This document shows positions 34,443-47,105 of a DNA stretch of 64,000 nucleotides, piece after piece (the first letter of the stretch is position 1; every line of letters begins with the position of its first letter). Below the pieces are notes generated by a model that made no database searches, was not told the origin of the DNA, and saw nothing but the letters and a program-made list of their open reading frames with translations. This DNA is from Rhinopithecus roxellana. Its lineage: Eukaryota; Chordata; Mammalia; Primates; Cercopithecidae. The position numbers and the translations under genes are program-made. The stretch covers positions 40,650,235-40,714,234 of the forward strand of contig NC_044555.1 in the NCBI RefSeq assembly GCF_007565055.1, given 5' to 3'.

Positions 34443-35143
34443 CTTTGTGGTTTTATGTGCCTTTGGTCTTTGATGATGGTGATGTACTGATGGGGTTTTG
34501 GTGTGGGTGTCCTTTCTGTTAGTTTTCCTTCTAACAGTCAGGACCCTCAGCTGCAGGTCTGTTGGAGTTTGCTTGAGGTTCACTCCAGACCTGTTTACCT
34601 GGGTATCAGCAGCGGAGGCTGCAGAAGATAGAATATTGCTGAACAGTGAGTGTTGCTGTCTGATTCTTGCTCTGGAAACTTCGTTTCAGAGGTCTGCCCA
34701 GCCATGTGAGGTGTCAGTCTGCACCTAGTGGGGTATGTCTCCCAGTTAGATTACTCAAGGGTCAGTGACCCACTTGGGCATGCAGTCTGTCTGTTCTCAG
34801 ATCTCAGCCTCTCTGCTGGGAGACCCACTGCTCTCTTCAAATCTGTCAGACAGGGTCATTTACATCTACAGAGGTTTCTGCTGCTTTTTGTTTAGCTATG
34901 CCCGGTCCCCAGAGGTGGAGTCTACAGAGAGGCAGGCAGGCCTCCTTGAGCTGCGGTGGGCTCCACCCAGTTCAAGCTTCCTGGAGGCTTTGTTTACCTA
35001 CTTAAGCCTCAGCAATGGCGGGTGCCCCTCCCCCAGCCTCGCTGCTGCCTTGCAGTTAGATCTCAGACTGCTGTGCTAGCAATGAGGGAGGCTCTGTGGG
35101 TGTGTGACCCTCCAGGCCAGTTGTGGGATATAATCTCCCGGTA
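34443..35143 (-). promoter_or_regulatory. Partial L1 5'UTR
   Basis: GC-richer 5'UTR sequence. On the minus strand it starts near the internal CCGGGAGATTATATCCC block and runs through GGTAAACAAAGCC and CTCAGATCTGAGAAC-like parts to the ORF1 start. The distal start of the L1 promoter, including the YY1 site, is absent, so autonomous transcription is unlikely. Antisense promoter elements could remain. Confidence 0.85.
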
Positions 35144-35155
35144 GTACTGCACTCT

Positions 35156-35989
35156 CTTGATTACTTGTCTTAGTGTTGGGTAAGTTGATGCTATTAAAAA
35201 ATGTTTGTTAGCGCTACAAAATGAAATTTTTTGTGGGGTTTGCTGTAAAGTTGTTAGTTCCTTAGTAAAGATACTAAGTATGTGTTATCACATATGATAA
35301 CTATCTACTCATCAGATAAGTAGTTTTTCGGGTACCCTAAGAGCTTCCTTAGATATCTAAGAGAGATATCTATAGAGAAAGTTAAACAAACTCACTCTTC
35401 TGACACTTAGGAAGACTATCAATGTAAATAAAATGCACACATAACTAATTTTGCCATCAAGTCTTGTATTTTTTTACTGCTTATTTAGAATTTCAGTAGC
35501 TGTCAGTAAGACCAACAAGAACATTGGAATTCATGGGTCCTAAATTTTAAGCTCATCCTTATTTGGAAAGACGTGGTTAAGATAGTTTTCTTATTCTGAA
35601 AATATATTACTCATTTTTATATAAACATGTCTTTATGTGTCTGTGGACTCTGGTTCCTTCTGTAGTGTTTGGCTACTGGTATATATTTAAGTTTTAGGAA
35701 AAGCCGTGTAGAATTTTATTTGAACGTATACATAATAAAATATATAAGTTAAGCTTCAATGGTAGAAATTAATGTCTTCAAAGATTACATTTTGATATTT
35801 TACAGTTTTAATCATAAAACTTTAAGAGAAAACAAGAAAAGAAAACAATAATAGTATATTTGAATTAGTAGTATCGATGTGGGTTAAACTTATATTTGTG
35901 TAACTAAAATTGACATCTAATTGTTTACTCCTGTATGACATGTAAGAATTATTCAGAAAATAATTGTTCAGGATTGACAGCAATATGAC
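35156..35989. other. Unassigned AT-rich sequence
   Basis: No gene or recognisable repeat. It includes a partly palindromic stretch around 35284-35360 (TATCACATATGATAA). Confidence 0.5.
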
Positions 35990-37535
35990 AGAATAGGAGT
36001 CTACTGTCATATTTTCACAGAAACATCAATTTTGGCAATCACAGACTGATGAGAGTACCTGTGTGGAGTCTAGGGTAGAAGTTCCAGCACACTACTGGAG
36101 AAAAATAATATTCCAATAATAAATACACTGACGAGGATTGAAAGAATACATTTACTTACCCACATCACCACTCTTCTGAGGTGACTCAGTTAATTGCTAA
36201 TGGATATAAACTCAGCCCACAATTTCTCTCACAGAGAAAAGTGAGAGGCTAGACAGTGAGAGTCTGGCTTCTAAGTCAGGTGGTATACTGCCCAAGAAGG
36301 CAAGCATTCTTAGTTGCTTCACTCAGCACTGAGGTGATCAGCATGATTGAGGGGTTAGGAAAAGCTGGAAACAGAAAAGGGAGGCAGAAAATCGTAGCAA
36401 CCAGGGCTTGGAATTTCAAAAACAGTCATAAATTCTACTAACTGCTTCATAGACGTAAACAGAAAGCCCACTTATGAGCCTTACCTGGAGACCCCCCAAC
36501 TGGTCCAAAGGCACCTCAAAGCTCTACTCACTTCACACTCTTCCTCTCAAACATGTGGCTTGCTCCCCATGTGCATTTGCAGAGACAGTATATGTGAGCC
36601 TCTGAAAATGACTTGTGAGCACATGTAGACAGTTAACTTGACACTGTGTGATTGGAAGAAGACACACAAAGTTGAATATTTAAGGGACCACTCTATGGAA
36701 AACTAGTAAGAGACTCTCAGCATCTGTCTTGGCTTTGCAAAATAGGGAGAAGGTATACAATCTTAAGAATCCTTCCCCCACCACCAAGAATAAATAAGAG
36801 GTGTAGAACAGACATATTCACAGAAAAGATGTGAGAAAACTTCAGAATCCCTGACAAGACTTACTGGTAAAGGCATTTTTTTTTTTTTTCTAAAGCCAGT
36901 CAGTAAAGAAGTGACTGCTTCTTCAAATGGGAAGATAGCAATACAAGATTTCAAGAAACAGGTAAAATCAAGGATACATGACAACACCAAAGAAACACAA
37001 TACATGGCATTGGTGGTAAGGCAGTGAGCATAGCTGCCTTCCAAAGAACATAAAAATCACCCAGTAACAAACCTCAAAGGAATTGAGATCTAGAATTGGA
37101 TTGGTAAATAATTCAAAATAATAGTTTTAAGAAAGCTTAACCAGATACAGGAAAACATGGATAGAGAACTTGGCAAAATCAGGTTATTAGGTCCTGGGGT
37201 GTGAGAATAATGGGGAAACTTTGGCCAAAGTATACAAACTTTTAGTTACAAGGTAAATAAATTTTAGAGACCAAATGTGCACCATGTGATTATGGTTAAT
37301 TAGTGTATTGCATACTCGAAATGTGCTAAGACTAGATCTCAATTGTTCTCACCACACACACATAAATTATAACTATGTGAGTTGATGGATATATTAACTA
37401 GTTTGATTGTTAATAATTTTACAATATATATTTATACGAAAACATCATGTTATACATCTTAGATATATAAAATCTTTATTTGTCAATCACACCTCAGTAA
37501 AGTTGGAGAAAAATATAGCTTAAATAGGTCCTTTC
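35990..37535 (+). mobile_element. Old L1M or HAL1-like element, sense
   Basis: The 3' end (about 37190-37535) is clearly an L1M-type 3' terminus: GTATTGCATACTCGAAATGT, then CACCACACACACATAAATTA, then ACACCTCAGTAAAGTTGG. Upstream sequence has L1 5'UTR/ORF1 character but no visible ORF2, the arrangement seen in HAL1 elements. The upstream assignment is tentative. Confidence 0.55.
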
Positions 37536-38029
37536 TCTTGTGAAGTCACCTGGAAACCCTCAATTAGTTATTCATTTCATCTGCTGTACTCACTTCATTT
37601 CTTTACAATGCCTAGGACCTTGTGTATGCTCAGAAAGTATGTGTTACATAAATCATATTAACCTGAAAAAGTTAACTATAAAAAAGTACTGTTTCACTAT
37701 ATTTTATATTTGAGAAAAGATATGCTATTTAAGCTATTTGATTTAATGGCTCTGAATTTTTAAAGCACTGTAGATTAATTAAATAACATAGAGAAGGTGC
37801 TCAATAAATAGTTGTCAATAGTGTCTGGCTTTATTATGAGCAATAATGTAGCCATACATATTTGAAAAAAACAAGATTATTAAATATTTAAGATATTGAA
37901 AAATCTTATTGATTGCATATTGACTTTTTAAGTTAAATATATCTTATCAAATGGTATTTGCAGGTATATTACACATATATTTATACATCTAGTTAAGTAA
38001 AAAGAAAAAATGTCTGCTATGTAGAAATA
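37536..38029. other. Unassigned AT-rich sequence
   Basis: No gene. A GAAGGTGCTCAATAAATAG motif near 37794 resembles the tail region of MIR or L2 elements, but it is too short to call. Confidence 0.4.
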
Positions 38030-38492
38030 TTAAAATTGCCAATTTAACCCCACCCCAGCTAATGTGCATGTTCTCCATTGCACCACTATGCCTGCTGGCA
38101 TGTATGAGCAAGCATTAATCCTGCTGCTACATCCCTGAAAAAGTGCTTTGGCTAGAAACACCCAACACAGCGTGATAGCCAGTGGAACAGGAACAATTTG
38201 GCCCCTCCAACCCAGAAAGCTCCTAAAATTGAGGGGCCAGAGAACAAAGCCACAGCCTGATACCAGCATCCCAGATTTAGAACATGCAGAGCAGAAGTGA
38301 TGAGCTGAGATTTGACCATCTAAAATCTTCCCGAAACAAAGCCAGTCAACTGAACTCACTTTATACCACAATCAAACCCTCATGAGCTTCAAAAAAGATA
38401 AAAGCAAAAATAACAACAAAAACATCCAAAGGACAGAAACCTGAAAGACTGAAGAAACACCATCCCACACAGAGGAGAAAGAACCAGCACAT

Positions 38493-38773
38493 GGCCGGGC
38501 GCGGTGGCTCAAGCCTGTAATCCCAGCACTTTGGGAGGCCGAGACGGGCGGATCACGAGGTCAGGAGATCGAGACCATCTTGGCTAACACGGTGAAACCC
38601 CGTCTCTACTAAAAACTACAAAAAACTAGCCGGGCGACGTGGCGGGCGCCTGTAGTCCCAGCTACCCGGGAGGCTGAGACAGGAGAATGGCGTGAACCCG
38701 GGAGGCGGAGCTTGCAGTGAGCTGAGATCCGGCCACAGCACTCCAGCCTGGGTGACAGAGCGAGACTCCGTCT

Positions 38774-38805
<32 letters not shown>
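38493..38805 (+). mobile_element. Young Old World monkey AluY (YR type), sense
   Basis: A full-length Alu with a 31-A tail (38775-38805). It is bounded by AACCAGCACA at 38482-38491 and 38804-38813, a perfect 10-bp TSD. It has the CTCAAGCCTG and GAGATCCGGCCAC diagnostics. It lies in the 5'UTR of the L1PB-type element. Confidence 0.94.
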
Positions 38806-38807
<2 letters not shown>

Positions 38808-38881
38808 AGCACAAGAACTCTGTAAACTAAAAAAGCCAGAGGGTCTTATAGCCTCCAAAAAACTGCACTAGATCCCCAGCA

Positions 38882-39187
38882 ATGGTTCTTAACCAGGCTG
38901 AAATTGCTGAACTGACAGAAATAGAAATCAAAATACGTATAGGAAAGAAGATCATCAACATCCAGGGGAGAGTTGAAACTCAATCCGAGGAATTGACAAA
39001 ATGTAATGAAATGATACAGGAACTGAAAGACAAAGCAGCCATTTTAAGAAAGAACCAAACTGATATGACAGAGCTGGAAACGCACTTCAAGGATTCCCCT
39101 AGTATCATAAATATTAACAGCAGAATTCATGGAGCCATGGAGAGAATCTCAGAGCTCAAAGACTGGTTCTCCAAAATAGTCAGATGA
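38882..39187 (+). pseudogene. L1 ORF1 N-terminal remnant
   Basis: A 101-codon frame of alternating charged and hydrophobic residues forms a coiled-coil-like pattern, as in the N-terminal half of L1 ORF1p. It ends at a TGA (39185-39187) just before a long A run. The C-terminal RNA-binding domains follow only as broken sequence. Confidence 0.7.
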
Positions 39188-42100
39188 GCTAATAAAAAAA
39201 AAAAAAAAAAAAAAAAAACAAACTCTAAAAAAGAATGAATAAAACCTCTGAGAAATATGAGGTTATGTAAAGAGAACAAATCTACAACACATTGGCATCC
39301 CTAAAAGAGAAGGGAGATAAAGCAGGCAAATTGAAAAACATACTTTAGAATATCATCTATAAAAATTTCCCCAACCTTATTAGAAGAGCCAACATAAAAA
39401 TTCAGGAAATGCATAGAACTCCTGAAAGATATTGTACAAGATGAGCATCCCCAAGACAAATAGATATCAGTTTCTCCAAGGTAGACTTTTTTTTTAAACA
39501 ATGATAAAGGCAGCTAGAATAAGGGAAAGGACACCTTCAAAGGAAACCTAATAAAGCTAAAAGTGGATCTTTCAGTGAAAACTCTACAAGTCACAGAAGA
39601 TTCTAGGCCTATATTCAGCATTCTTAAAACAAAAACATTTCAACCAAAAATTTTATTTCCACCCCAAATAAACTTCATAAGCAAATAAAAAATAAACTTC
39701 TTTCCGGAAAAGAAAATGCTAAGGTAATTTATCACCACCAGGCTTACCTTAAAGGAGGTCTTTAAGGGAGCACTAAATATGGAAAGGAAAGACTGTTACT
39801 AGCCACCACAAAAGCACACTTAAATACATAGACCCATGATGCTATAAAGCAACCACACAAGCAAATATGCATAACAACTAGCTAACAACATAACAGTATC
39901 AGCTCCACACATACCAATATTAACTTTTACAACTAAAATGTAAATTTGTGCTGATTAAAAGGCACAGAGTGGCAATTCAGATAAAGAAGCAAGACCCAAT
40001 CATATGCTGTCTTCAGGAGACACACAACACAAACCATGGTATTTATAAGTTCAATGTAAAGGGATGGAGAAAAATCTACAAAGTAAATAGAAAACAGAAA
40101 AAAGCAGTGGTTACTATACTGATTTTAGACAAAAGAGACTTTAAACCAACAAAAAAGACAAAGAAGATCATTAGATAATGGTAAAGGGTTGAAATTAATG
40201 AGAATATCTAAGTCTCCTAAATATATATGCATCAAACACAGTAGTACTCAGATACATAAAGCAAGTTATTAGAGATGTACAAAGAAACTTAATCACACAA
40301 TGTAGAAAACTTCATCACCCCACTGACAGTGTTAGACATATCATCAAGGCAGAAAATTAACCAAGATATTTAGGGTCTGCACTCAATACATGACCAATTG
40401 GTCCTAATAAACATTTACAGAACTCACCATTCAAAAATTACAGAATATGCATTCTCATGTACACATGGTTCATACTCTAAAGTCAACCACATTTTGTCCA
40501 TAAAGCAATTCTCAGCAAATTGAAAAAAAAAAAATCATATCCAGCACACTTGATAGAAATCAATACAAAGAATATTTCTCAAAACCATATAATTAGCAGG
40601 AAAATGGAACAACTTGCTCCTAAATGACTATTTGGTGAACAATGAAATTAAGGTAGAAACAAATTATTTGAAACTAATAACCATAATGTGACATATCAGA
40701 ATCTCTGCAACACAGCTATAGAATATTAAGAGGTAAGTTTTAGTACTAAATGCCCACATAAAAAAGTTAGAAAGATCTTAAATTAATAACTAAACATCAC
40801 ATTTAGAAGAACTAGAGAAACCAGAGCAAATAAAACCCAACACTAGCAGAAAACAAGTAATAAGCAAAATCAGAGTCTAAAGAAAACTGAGATAGGAAAA
40901 ACTACACAAAAGATCAACAAATCTACTTTTTTCTTTGAAAGAATAAATAAGACTGATAGACAACTAACTAGACCAGAGAATAAAATTCTAAGCAAAAAGA
41001 ACAAAGCTGGAGGTATCACATTACCCAAGAAGAAAAAAAGAGGAAAGATTCAAATAAACACAATCAGAAAAGGTAAAGAGGACATTACGATAAAACCCAC
41101 AGAAATTGAACACTTTCAGAGGCTACTAAAAGTTACACTTCCCAATATTGAATCAGAAAGAAATTGAATCCCTAAACAGACTAATAAGGAGGTCCAAAAT
41201 TGAATCAGTAATAAAAAGTCTACTGGCCAGGAAAAGCCCAGGGCCAGATACAGTGAATTTCTATCAGATGTATAAAGAAGAGCTGGTACTATTCCTATTA
41301 AAACTATTACAAATAATTGAGGTAAAGGCACTCCTCCTTAACTCATATAAGGCCAGCATTATCCAGATATCAAAACTTGGCAGAGAAACAACATAAAAAT
41401 AAAGCAAATATTCTTGGGAAACATAGATGCAAAAATACTCAACCCAATACTAGAAAACTGAATCCAACAGCGTATCAAAAATCGAATACACCACATTCAA
41501 GTAGGCTTTACCCCTGGGATGCAAGTTTAGTTCAACATATGCAAGTCAATAAATGTGATTCATCACATAAACAGAACAAGTAAACCACAAAACACGGGAT
41601 CACTTTAATAGATGCAGTAAAGTTTTCAACAAAATCCAACAGTACTTCATGTTAGAAACCCTCAACAAACTAACCATTGAAGGAACATACGTCAAAATAA
41701 TGAGAGCAATCTGTGACAAAATTACAGTCAACATCAGACTGATAGGATAAAAGCTGGAAGCATCCCCCTAGGGAACCAAAACAAGAGAAAGATGCCACTC
41801 TCACGACTTCTATTCTACATAGTAGTGGAAGTCTTGGCCAGGCAAGATAGCAGGCAAGATAAAGAAATAAAACACATCCAAACAGAGAGGAAGTCAAAAT
41901 ATCTCTGATTGTCAATGATGTGATTCTATGCCAAAAACCCCATAGTGTGCTCAAAAGCTTCTAGATTTGATAAACAACTTCAGCAGAATTTCAGGAAATA
42001 AAATCAATGTACAAAAATTAGTAGCATTTCTATATATCAACAATGTTCAAGAGGAGAGAAAATCAAGAACATAATCCCATTCACCATAGCCACAAAAAGA

Positions 42101-42289
42101 ATTAAACATGTATAAATGTAGCAAACCAGGGATGTAAAAGATCCCTACAATGAAAATTACAGAAAACTGTGCATAGAAATCAGAGATGACAAAAACAAAT
42201 GGAAAAGTATTCTATGCTCAAGAATAGCAATATTCAATATTATTAAATTCGCCATATTTCCTAAAGTAATCTACAGGTTCAATGCTATT

Positions 42290-43338
42290 ACTTTTAAAAT
42301 TTTATTTATTGTACTTTAAGTTCTGGGACACACATGCAGAATGTGCAGGTTTGTTACATAGGTATACATGTGCCATGGTGGTTTGCTGCACCCATCCACC
42401 CATCATCTAGGTTTTAAGCCCCACATGCCTTAGGTATTTACCTAATGCTCGCCCTCCCCTTGCTCCCCTACCCCCCAACAGGCCTCGGCGTGTGATGTTC
42501 TCCTCCCTATGTCCATGTGTTCTTATTTTTCAACTCCCGCTTATGAGTAAGAACATGCAGTGTTTGGTTTTCTGAGTTCCTGTGTTAGTTTCCTGAGAAT
42601 GATGGTTTCCAGCTTCATTCATGTCACTGCAAAGGACATGAACTCATTCTTTTCTATGGCTGCATAGTATTCCATGGTGTATATGTGACATGTTTTCTTT
42701 ACCCAGTCTAACATTGATGGGCATTTGAGTTGGTTCCAAGTCTTTGCTATTGTGAATAGTGCTGCAGTATACATACATGTGCATGTGTCTTTATAGTAGA
42801 ATGATTTATAATCCTTTGGATATATACCCAATAATGGAATTGTCAGGTCAAATGGTATTTCTGGGTCTAGATCCTTGAGGAATCTCCACACTGTCTCCCA
42901 CAATGGTTGAACCAATTTACACTCCCACCAACAGTGTAAAAGCATTTCTATTTCTCCACATCCTCTCCAGCATCTGTTGTTTCTGACTTTTTAATAGTCA
43001 TTATTATTCTAACTGATGTGAGATGGTATCTCCTTGTGGTTTTGATTTCCATTTCTCTAATGATCAGTAATGATGAGCTTTTTTCAACTGTTTGTTGGCT
43101 GCATAAATGTCTTCTTTTGAGAAGTGTCTGTTCATATTCTTCACCCACTTTTTGATGGGGCTTTTCCTTCTTGAATGGGATCTAATTAAACTAAAGAGCT
43201 TCTCCAAAGCAAAAGAAACTATCATCAGAGTGAACAGGCAACCCACAAAATGGGAGAAAAGTTTTGCAATTTATCCATCTGACAAAGGGCTAATATCCAG
43301 AATCTACAAGGAACTTAAACAAATTTACAAGAAAAAAC
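42290..43338 (-). mobile_element. L1 insertion with 5' inversion (twin priming)
   Basis: 42290-43160 is antisense L1 3'UTR and ORF2 C-terminus. About 43173-43338 is sense-strand ORF2, being exactly the segment that lies upstream of it in L1. The flanks TCAATGCTATT (42279-42289 and 43339-43349) are an 11-bp perfect TSD that rejoins the interrupted host L1. A filler of about 12 nt (CTTTTCCTTCTTG) marks the inversion point. The tail is A-rich but decayed. Confidence 0.92.
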
Positions 43339-45138
43339 TCAATGCTATTTCTATTAAAGTACCAATGACTTTCTTTGCAAAATTAGAAAAAAACTAATTA
43401 AAAATTCATATGGAACCAGAAAACAGCCAGAATAGTCAAGGCAATCCTAAACAAAAAGAGCAAACCTAGAGGCATACCATTACTCAACTTCAAACTGTAC
43501 TACAAAGCTCTGGTAACCAAAACATTATGGTAGTGGTACAAAAACAGGCACATAGACCAATGCAACAGAAGAGAGAGCCCAGAAATAAGCCTACATGCCT
43601 GTAACCATCTGATCTTCAACAAAGCTGACAAACACAAGCAATGGGGAAAGGATTCCCTATTCAATAAATGGTGCTGGGATAACTGTTTAGCCATAGGCAG
43701 AAGATTGAAACTGGACCCCTTCCTTACACCATATAAAAATTAGCTAAAGAGAAATTAAAGACTTAAATGTAAACCCTAAAACTATAAAAAACTAGGAAGA
43801 TAGAAAGATAACCTAGGAAATACCATTCTGTATATAGACCCTTGCAGAAACAATTTATGAAAATGCCAAAGGCAATTGCAGCAAAAAGAAAAATTGACAA
43901 ATGGGACCTAATTAAACCAAAGAATGTCTGCACAGCAAAATAAATTATCAACAGCGTAAACATACAGCTTATAGAATGGGAGAAAATACTTGCAAACTAT
44001 GCATCTGACAAAGTTCTAACATCCAGAACATATATGGAACTTAAAAAGCAGAAAACACAAAACCCCATTAAAAAGTGGGCAAAGGACACGAACAGACTCT
44101 TCAAACCTACATGCGGGCAAGAAGCATATGAAGAAATGCTCAACATTACTAATCAATAGAAAAATACAAATCAAAATGACAGATGCCGTCTCATAGTAGT
44201 CAGAATGGCTATTATTAAAAAGTAACAGATTTTGGCAAGGTTGCAAGAAAAGGGGATGCTTATACACTGCTGGTGGGAATTTAAATTAGTTCAGTCATTG
44301 TGGAAAGCAGCATAGCAATTTTCAAAGAATTCAAAACAGAATTACCATTTGACCCAGTAATCCCATTACTGCATATGTACTCAAAGGAATGTAAATATTT
44401 CTACCACAATGACATATGCATGCATATGTTCATTACTGTATGATTTACAATAGTAAAGACATGGAATCAACCTAAATGATCATCGGTGGTAGACTGGAAA
44501 ATAAAATGTCATACATATGCACCATGGAATACTATGCATCCATAAAAAGGAATGAAATAATGTCCTCTGCAGCAACATGAATGGAGCTGAAGGTCATTAT
44601 CCTAAGCGAACGAATGCAGGAAAACAAAAAGGCAAATACTTCATGTTCTTACTTAGAAATGGAAGCTAAACCTCTATTTTTATTTTAAACCTTGGCTATT
44701 AATGGGAAGATGCCTAAGGTAATAAGTAGACTACAGACAGATTCACTACAAGTGATTTTTTTGTTCATTTTAATTGTTTTCTTTAGTTTTCCCATAAGTT
44801 ATTAGGGTACCGGTAGTATTTGGTTAAATGAGTAAGTTCTTTAGTGGTGATTTGTGAAATTTTGGTACACCCGTCACCTGAGCAGTATATACTGCACCAT
44901 ATATGCACTCTTTTACCCCTTGCCCCCCTCCCTTTCTTCCCCCCAAGTCCCCAAAGCCCAATGTATCATTCTTATGCCCTTGCATTCTCATCGCTTAGCT
45001 CCCACATATCAGTGAGAACATACAATGTATGTTTTTTCATTTCTGAGTTACTTCACATAGAATAATAGTCTCCAGTCTCATCTAGGTCACTGCAAATGTT
45101 GTGAATACATTCCTTTTTATGGCTGGGTAGTATCCCAT

Positions 45139-45284
45139 CATATATATACACATACACACATATATGTGTATATACATTATATATATGTATATATATGGGT
45201 ATATATGTGTGTGTGTGTATAGGTGTGTATATATAGGTATATATGTGTGTATATATATGTGTGTATACACACACACACACACAG
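45139..45284. repeat. Complex (TA)n/(TG)n/(CA)n microsatellite
   Basis: Interleaved TATATG, TGTGTG, CATATA and CACACA runs cover about 145 bp inside the L1. The TG and CA arms can pair, so cruciform or hairpin formation is possible. Confidence 0.9.
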
Positions 45285-46020
45285 CAGTTTCTTTATCTAC
45301 TCGCTGATTTATGGGCATTTGGGTTGGGTCCCCGATTTTGCAGTTATGAATTGTGCTGCTATAAACGTGTGTGCACTATCTTTTTCATATAATGACTTTT
45401 TTTTCCCTCTAGGTAGATACCCAGTAGTGGGATTGCAGGATCAAACGGTAGTTCTACTTTTAGGAATCTTCACAGTGTTTTCCATAGTGTATGCATTCCT
45501 ACCAGCAGTGTGGAAGTGTTCACTGATCACCACGTCCATGCCAACATCTACTGTTTTTTTTTCTTTTCCCTTTATTTTTTTGATTATGTCCATTCTTGCA
45601 GGAGTAAGGTGGTATCGCATTGTGGTTTCGATTTGCATTTCCCTGTTCATTGGTGATGTTGAGCATTTTTTCATATGTTTAATTAAGAACTTAAATCTAA
45701 GACCTGAAACTATAAAAATTCTAAAAGATAACATTAGAAAAACCCTTCTAGACATTGACTTAGGAAAGAATTTTATGACTAAGAACCTCAAAGAAAATGC
45801 AACAAAAACAAAGATAAATAGTTGCAACTTAATTAAACTAAAGTGCTTTTCCATGGCAAAAGGAACAGTCAGCAGAGTAAACAGACACCCCACAGAGTGG
45901 GAGAAAATCTTCACAATCTGTGCATCTAACAAAGGACTAATATCCAGAATCTACAATGAACTCAACAAATCAGTAAGAAAAAAACAATCAATCCCATCAA
46001 AAAGTGGGGTAAGGGCATGA
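45223..46020 (+). other. Chimeric 265-codon open frame, not a gene
   Basis: This frame crosses three unrelated parts: translated microsatellite (HTHTHS-type repeats), antisense L1, and in-frame L1 ORF2 C-terminal sequence from about codon 155 onward. It exists only because a twin-priming inversion joined them. There is no promoter, and no protein family match is expected as a whole. Confidence 0.75.
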
Positions 46021-46069
46021 ATAGGCAATTTTAAAAAGAAGATATACAAATGACCATTTTAATTGTTTT

Positions 46070-46894
46070 TCTTTTTGCTTTCTTTTCAGATGGAAGATAC
46101 TCAATATATCAGTAGAGAGAGGGAGAGAGAAAAAAAAAAAAAAACCTAAAAGAAAAGAATAGTACATGGAGCCATGCCCTAAGCTTCTTTCCTCTCAGTA
46201 AACCATTTGCCCAACTTCCTAATGAGAATGAGGCAAAAGATCAGATTCTGAAAAGATGAAAAAATTAGTCTAGAGAGAGGTTAGTCTCCTGAAATATTAT
46301 AGGAAAATATGAGAATGGATTCAAATAACGATATTTTATTGGTGAGAGGACAGTATTTGGAATGAATTTTCACTGTTTTCCATGACTGTCTATTTTTTCT
46401 ATGACTTTGGAAACAATCTTGCCGAAAGAAATAATTTAACTTCAGGGGCAGCTTCTTGAGAGTATGATAGCTTTAAAAGAAAATTTGAGCTTAGGAAAAA
46501 GACTAGAGAGACAACAAAGGACCAAAGACAAACTCATAATCAGGAAATATCAGCTACACAGTAAGTATTACCATATTGAATATTGACATAAATAAGTCAG
46601 TTCTCTAAACATGTGACTTAGGAGTTCATAAATGGCATCAAAATTATAATACTAGTGTTTTAAAATCATGGAAAGCTCAAAAAAGAGGGACTATACCATT
46701 ACAGCTACAAATATATGGATGAAAATAGAAACCCTCATTTAGAAAATGTTACAAATTAAAAAAAAAAAAACTTCATTCAAAATAGTCAGATTTTAATTGC
46801 TATGTAGCCACAACTGCAGATGTTAGTGGAATGTGCTTGTTTTGTTTTGTTGTCAACGTTTTCACAACTGAAAGGATAAAACTGGGTCTTGGAG
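46070..46894. other. Unassigned sequence with an A run
   Basis: No gene seen. A pyrimidine tract ending in CAG (46068-46090) resembles a 3' splice acceptor, but no supported exon follows. (GA)n and A runs lie near 46117-46144. Confidence 0.45.
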
Positions 46895-47105
46895 CATTTC
46901 CTCTGGAAGAAACAAGCCCTCATGTCTTGAGGACACTAAAACTGCCTATGTAGAGGTCCATATGTAGAGAGAGTGAGGCCTCCTGTCAACACCCAGAACC
47001 AAACTTGCCAGGCATGAGAGTGAGCCACCTGGAAAATTGTCTTTTAAACTGTCTCCTGAGACAGAATCCAGCAACCTACTTTGGTTTCACAGTTTCTCAC
47101 CATTA
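46895..47105 (+). mobile_element. MLT1-type MaLR LTR fragment
   Basis: The blocks CTTGAGGACACTAAAACTGC, GTAGAGGTCCATATGTAGAG and GTGAGGCCTCCTGTCAACAC occur in the order of the older MLT1 LTR subfamilies. It is diverged and truncated at both ends. Confidence 0.55.

Larger units (their letters stand above)
29598..35143 (-). mobile_element. Nearly full-length primate L1, antisense, with TSD
   Basis: Read on the minus strand: partial 5'UTR (35143 to about 34443), ORF1 (34442-33426), the canonical 63-bp inter-ORF spacer, ORF2 (33362-29844), 3'UTR, and a 17-nt poly(A) tail (29614-29598). GTACTGCACTCT at 29587-29598 and 35144-35155 is a perfect 12-bp TSD. About 300 bp of the 5'UTR start is missing, so it is slightly 5'-truncated and lacks the main promoter start. 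It resembles the later L1PA subfamilies. ORF1 and ORF2 both carry disabling changes, so it is dead. Confidence 0.96.
38030..44670 (+). mobile_element. Long L1 (L1PB-type), sense, split by an Alu and another L1
   Basis: The order is 5'UTR-like sequence (38030-38880), ORF1 remains (38882-39700), inter-ORF region, ORF2 endonuclease and RT remains (about 39940-42289), then, after the 42290-43338 L1 insertion, the rest of ORF2 (43350-44660). The element stops near 44670 without a 3'UTR. All frames are broken, and a 27-A run interrupts ORF1 near 39190. The Alu at 38493 sits in its 5'UTR. Confidence 0.85.
44781..46054 (-). mobile_element. L1 insertion with 5' inversion and an internal microsatellite
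   Basis: 44781-45680 is antisense L1 3'UTR and ORF2 C-terminus; 45681-46054 is sense ORF2 immediately upstream in L1 order. CATTTTAATTGTTTT at 44766-44780 and 46055-46069 is a perfect 15-bp TSD. The two parts meet without overlap or visible filler. A TA/TG microsatellite expanded inside the antisense part. Confidence 0.92.

Noticed and set aside
39181..39220. A run near 39190-39218 as a retroposed poly(A) tail
   Set aside because: It lies within L1 ORF1 sequence, with no TSD and continuing ORF1-like sequence after it; an A-run expansion is simpler.
45053..45318. His/Tyr/Ile-rich repetitive protein
   Set aside because: It is a translated TA/TG microsatellite.
46068..46090. 3' splice acceptor
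   Set aside because: The pyrimidine-CAG tract overlaps the TSD of an L1 and no supported exon follows.
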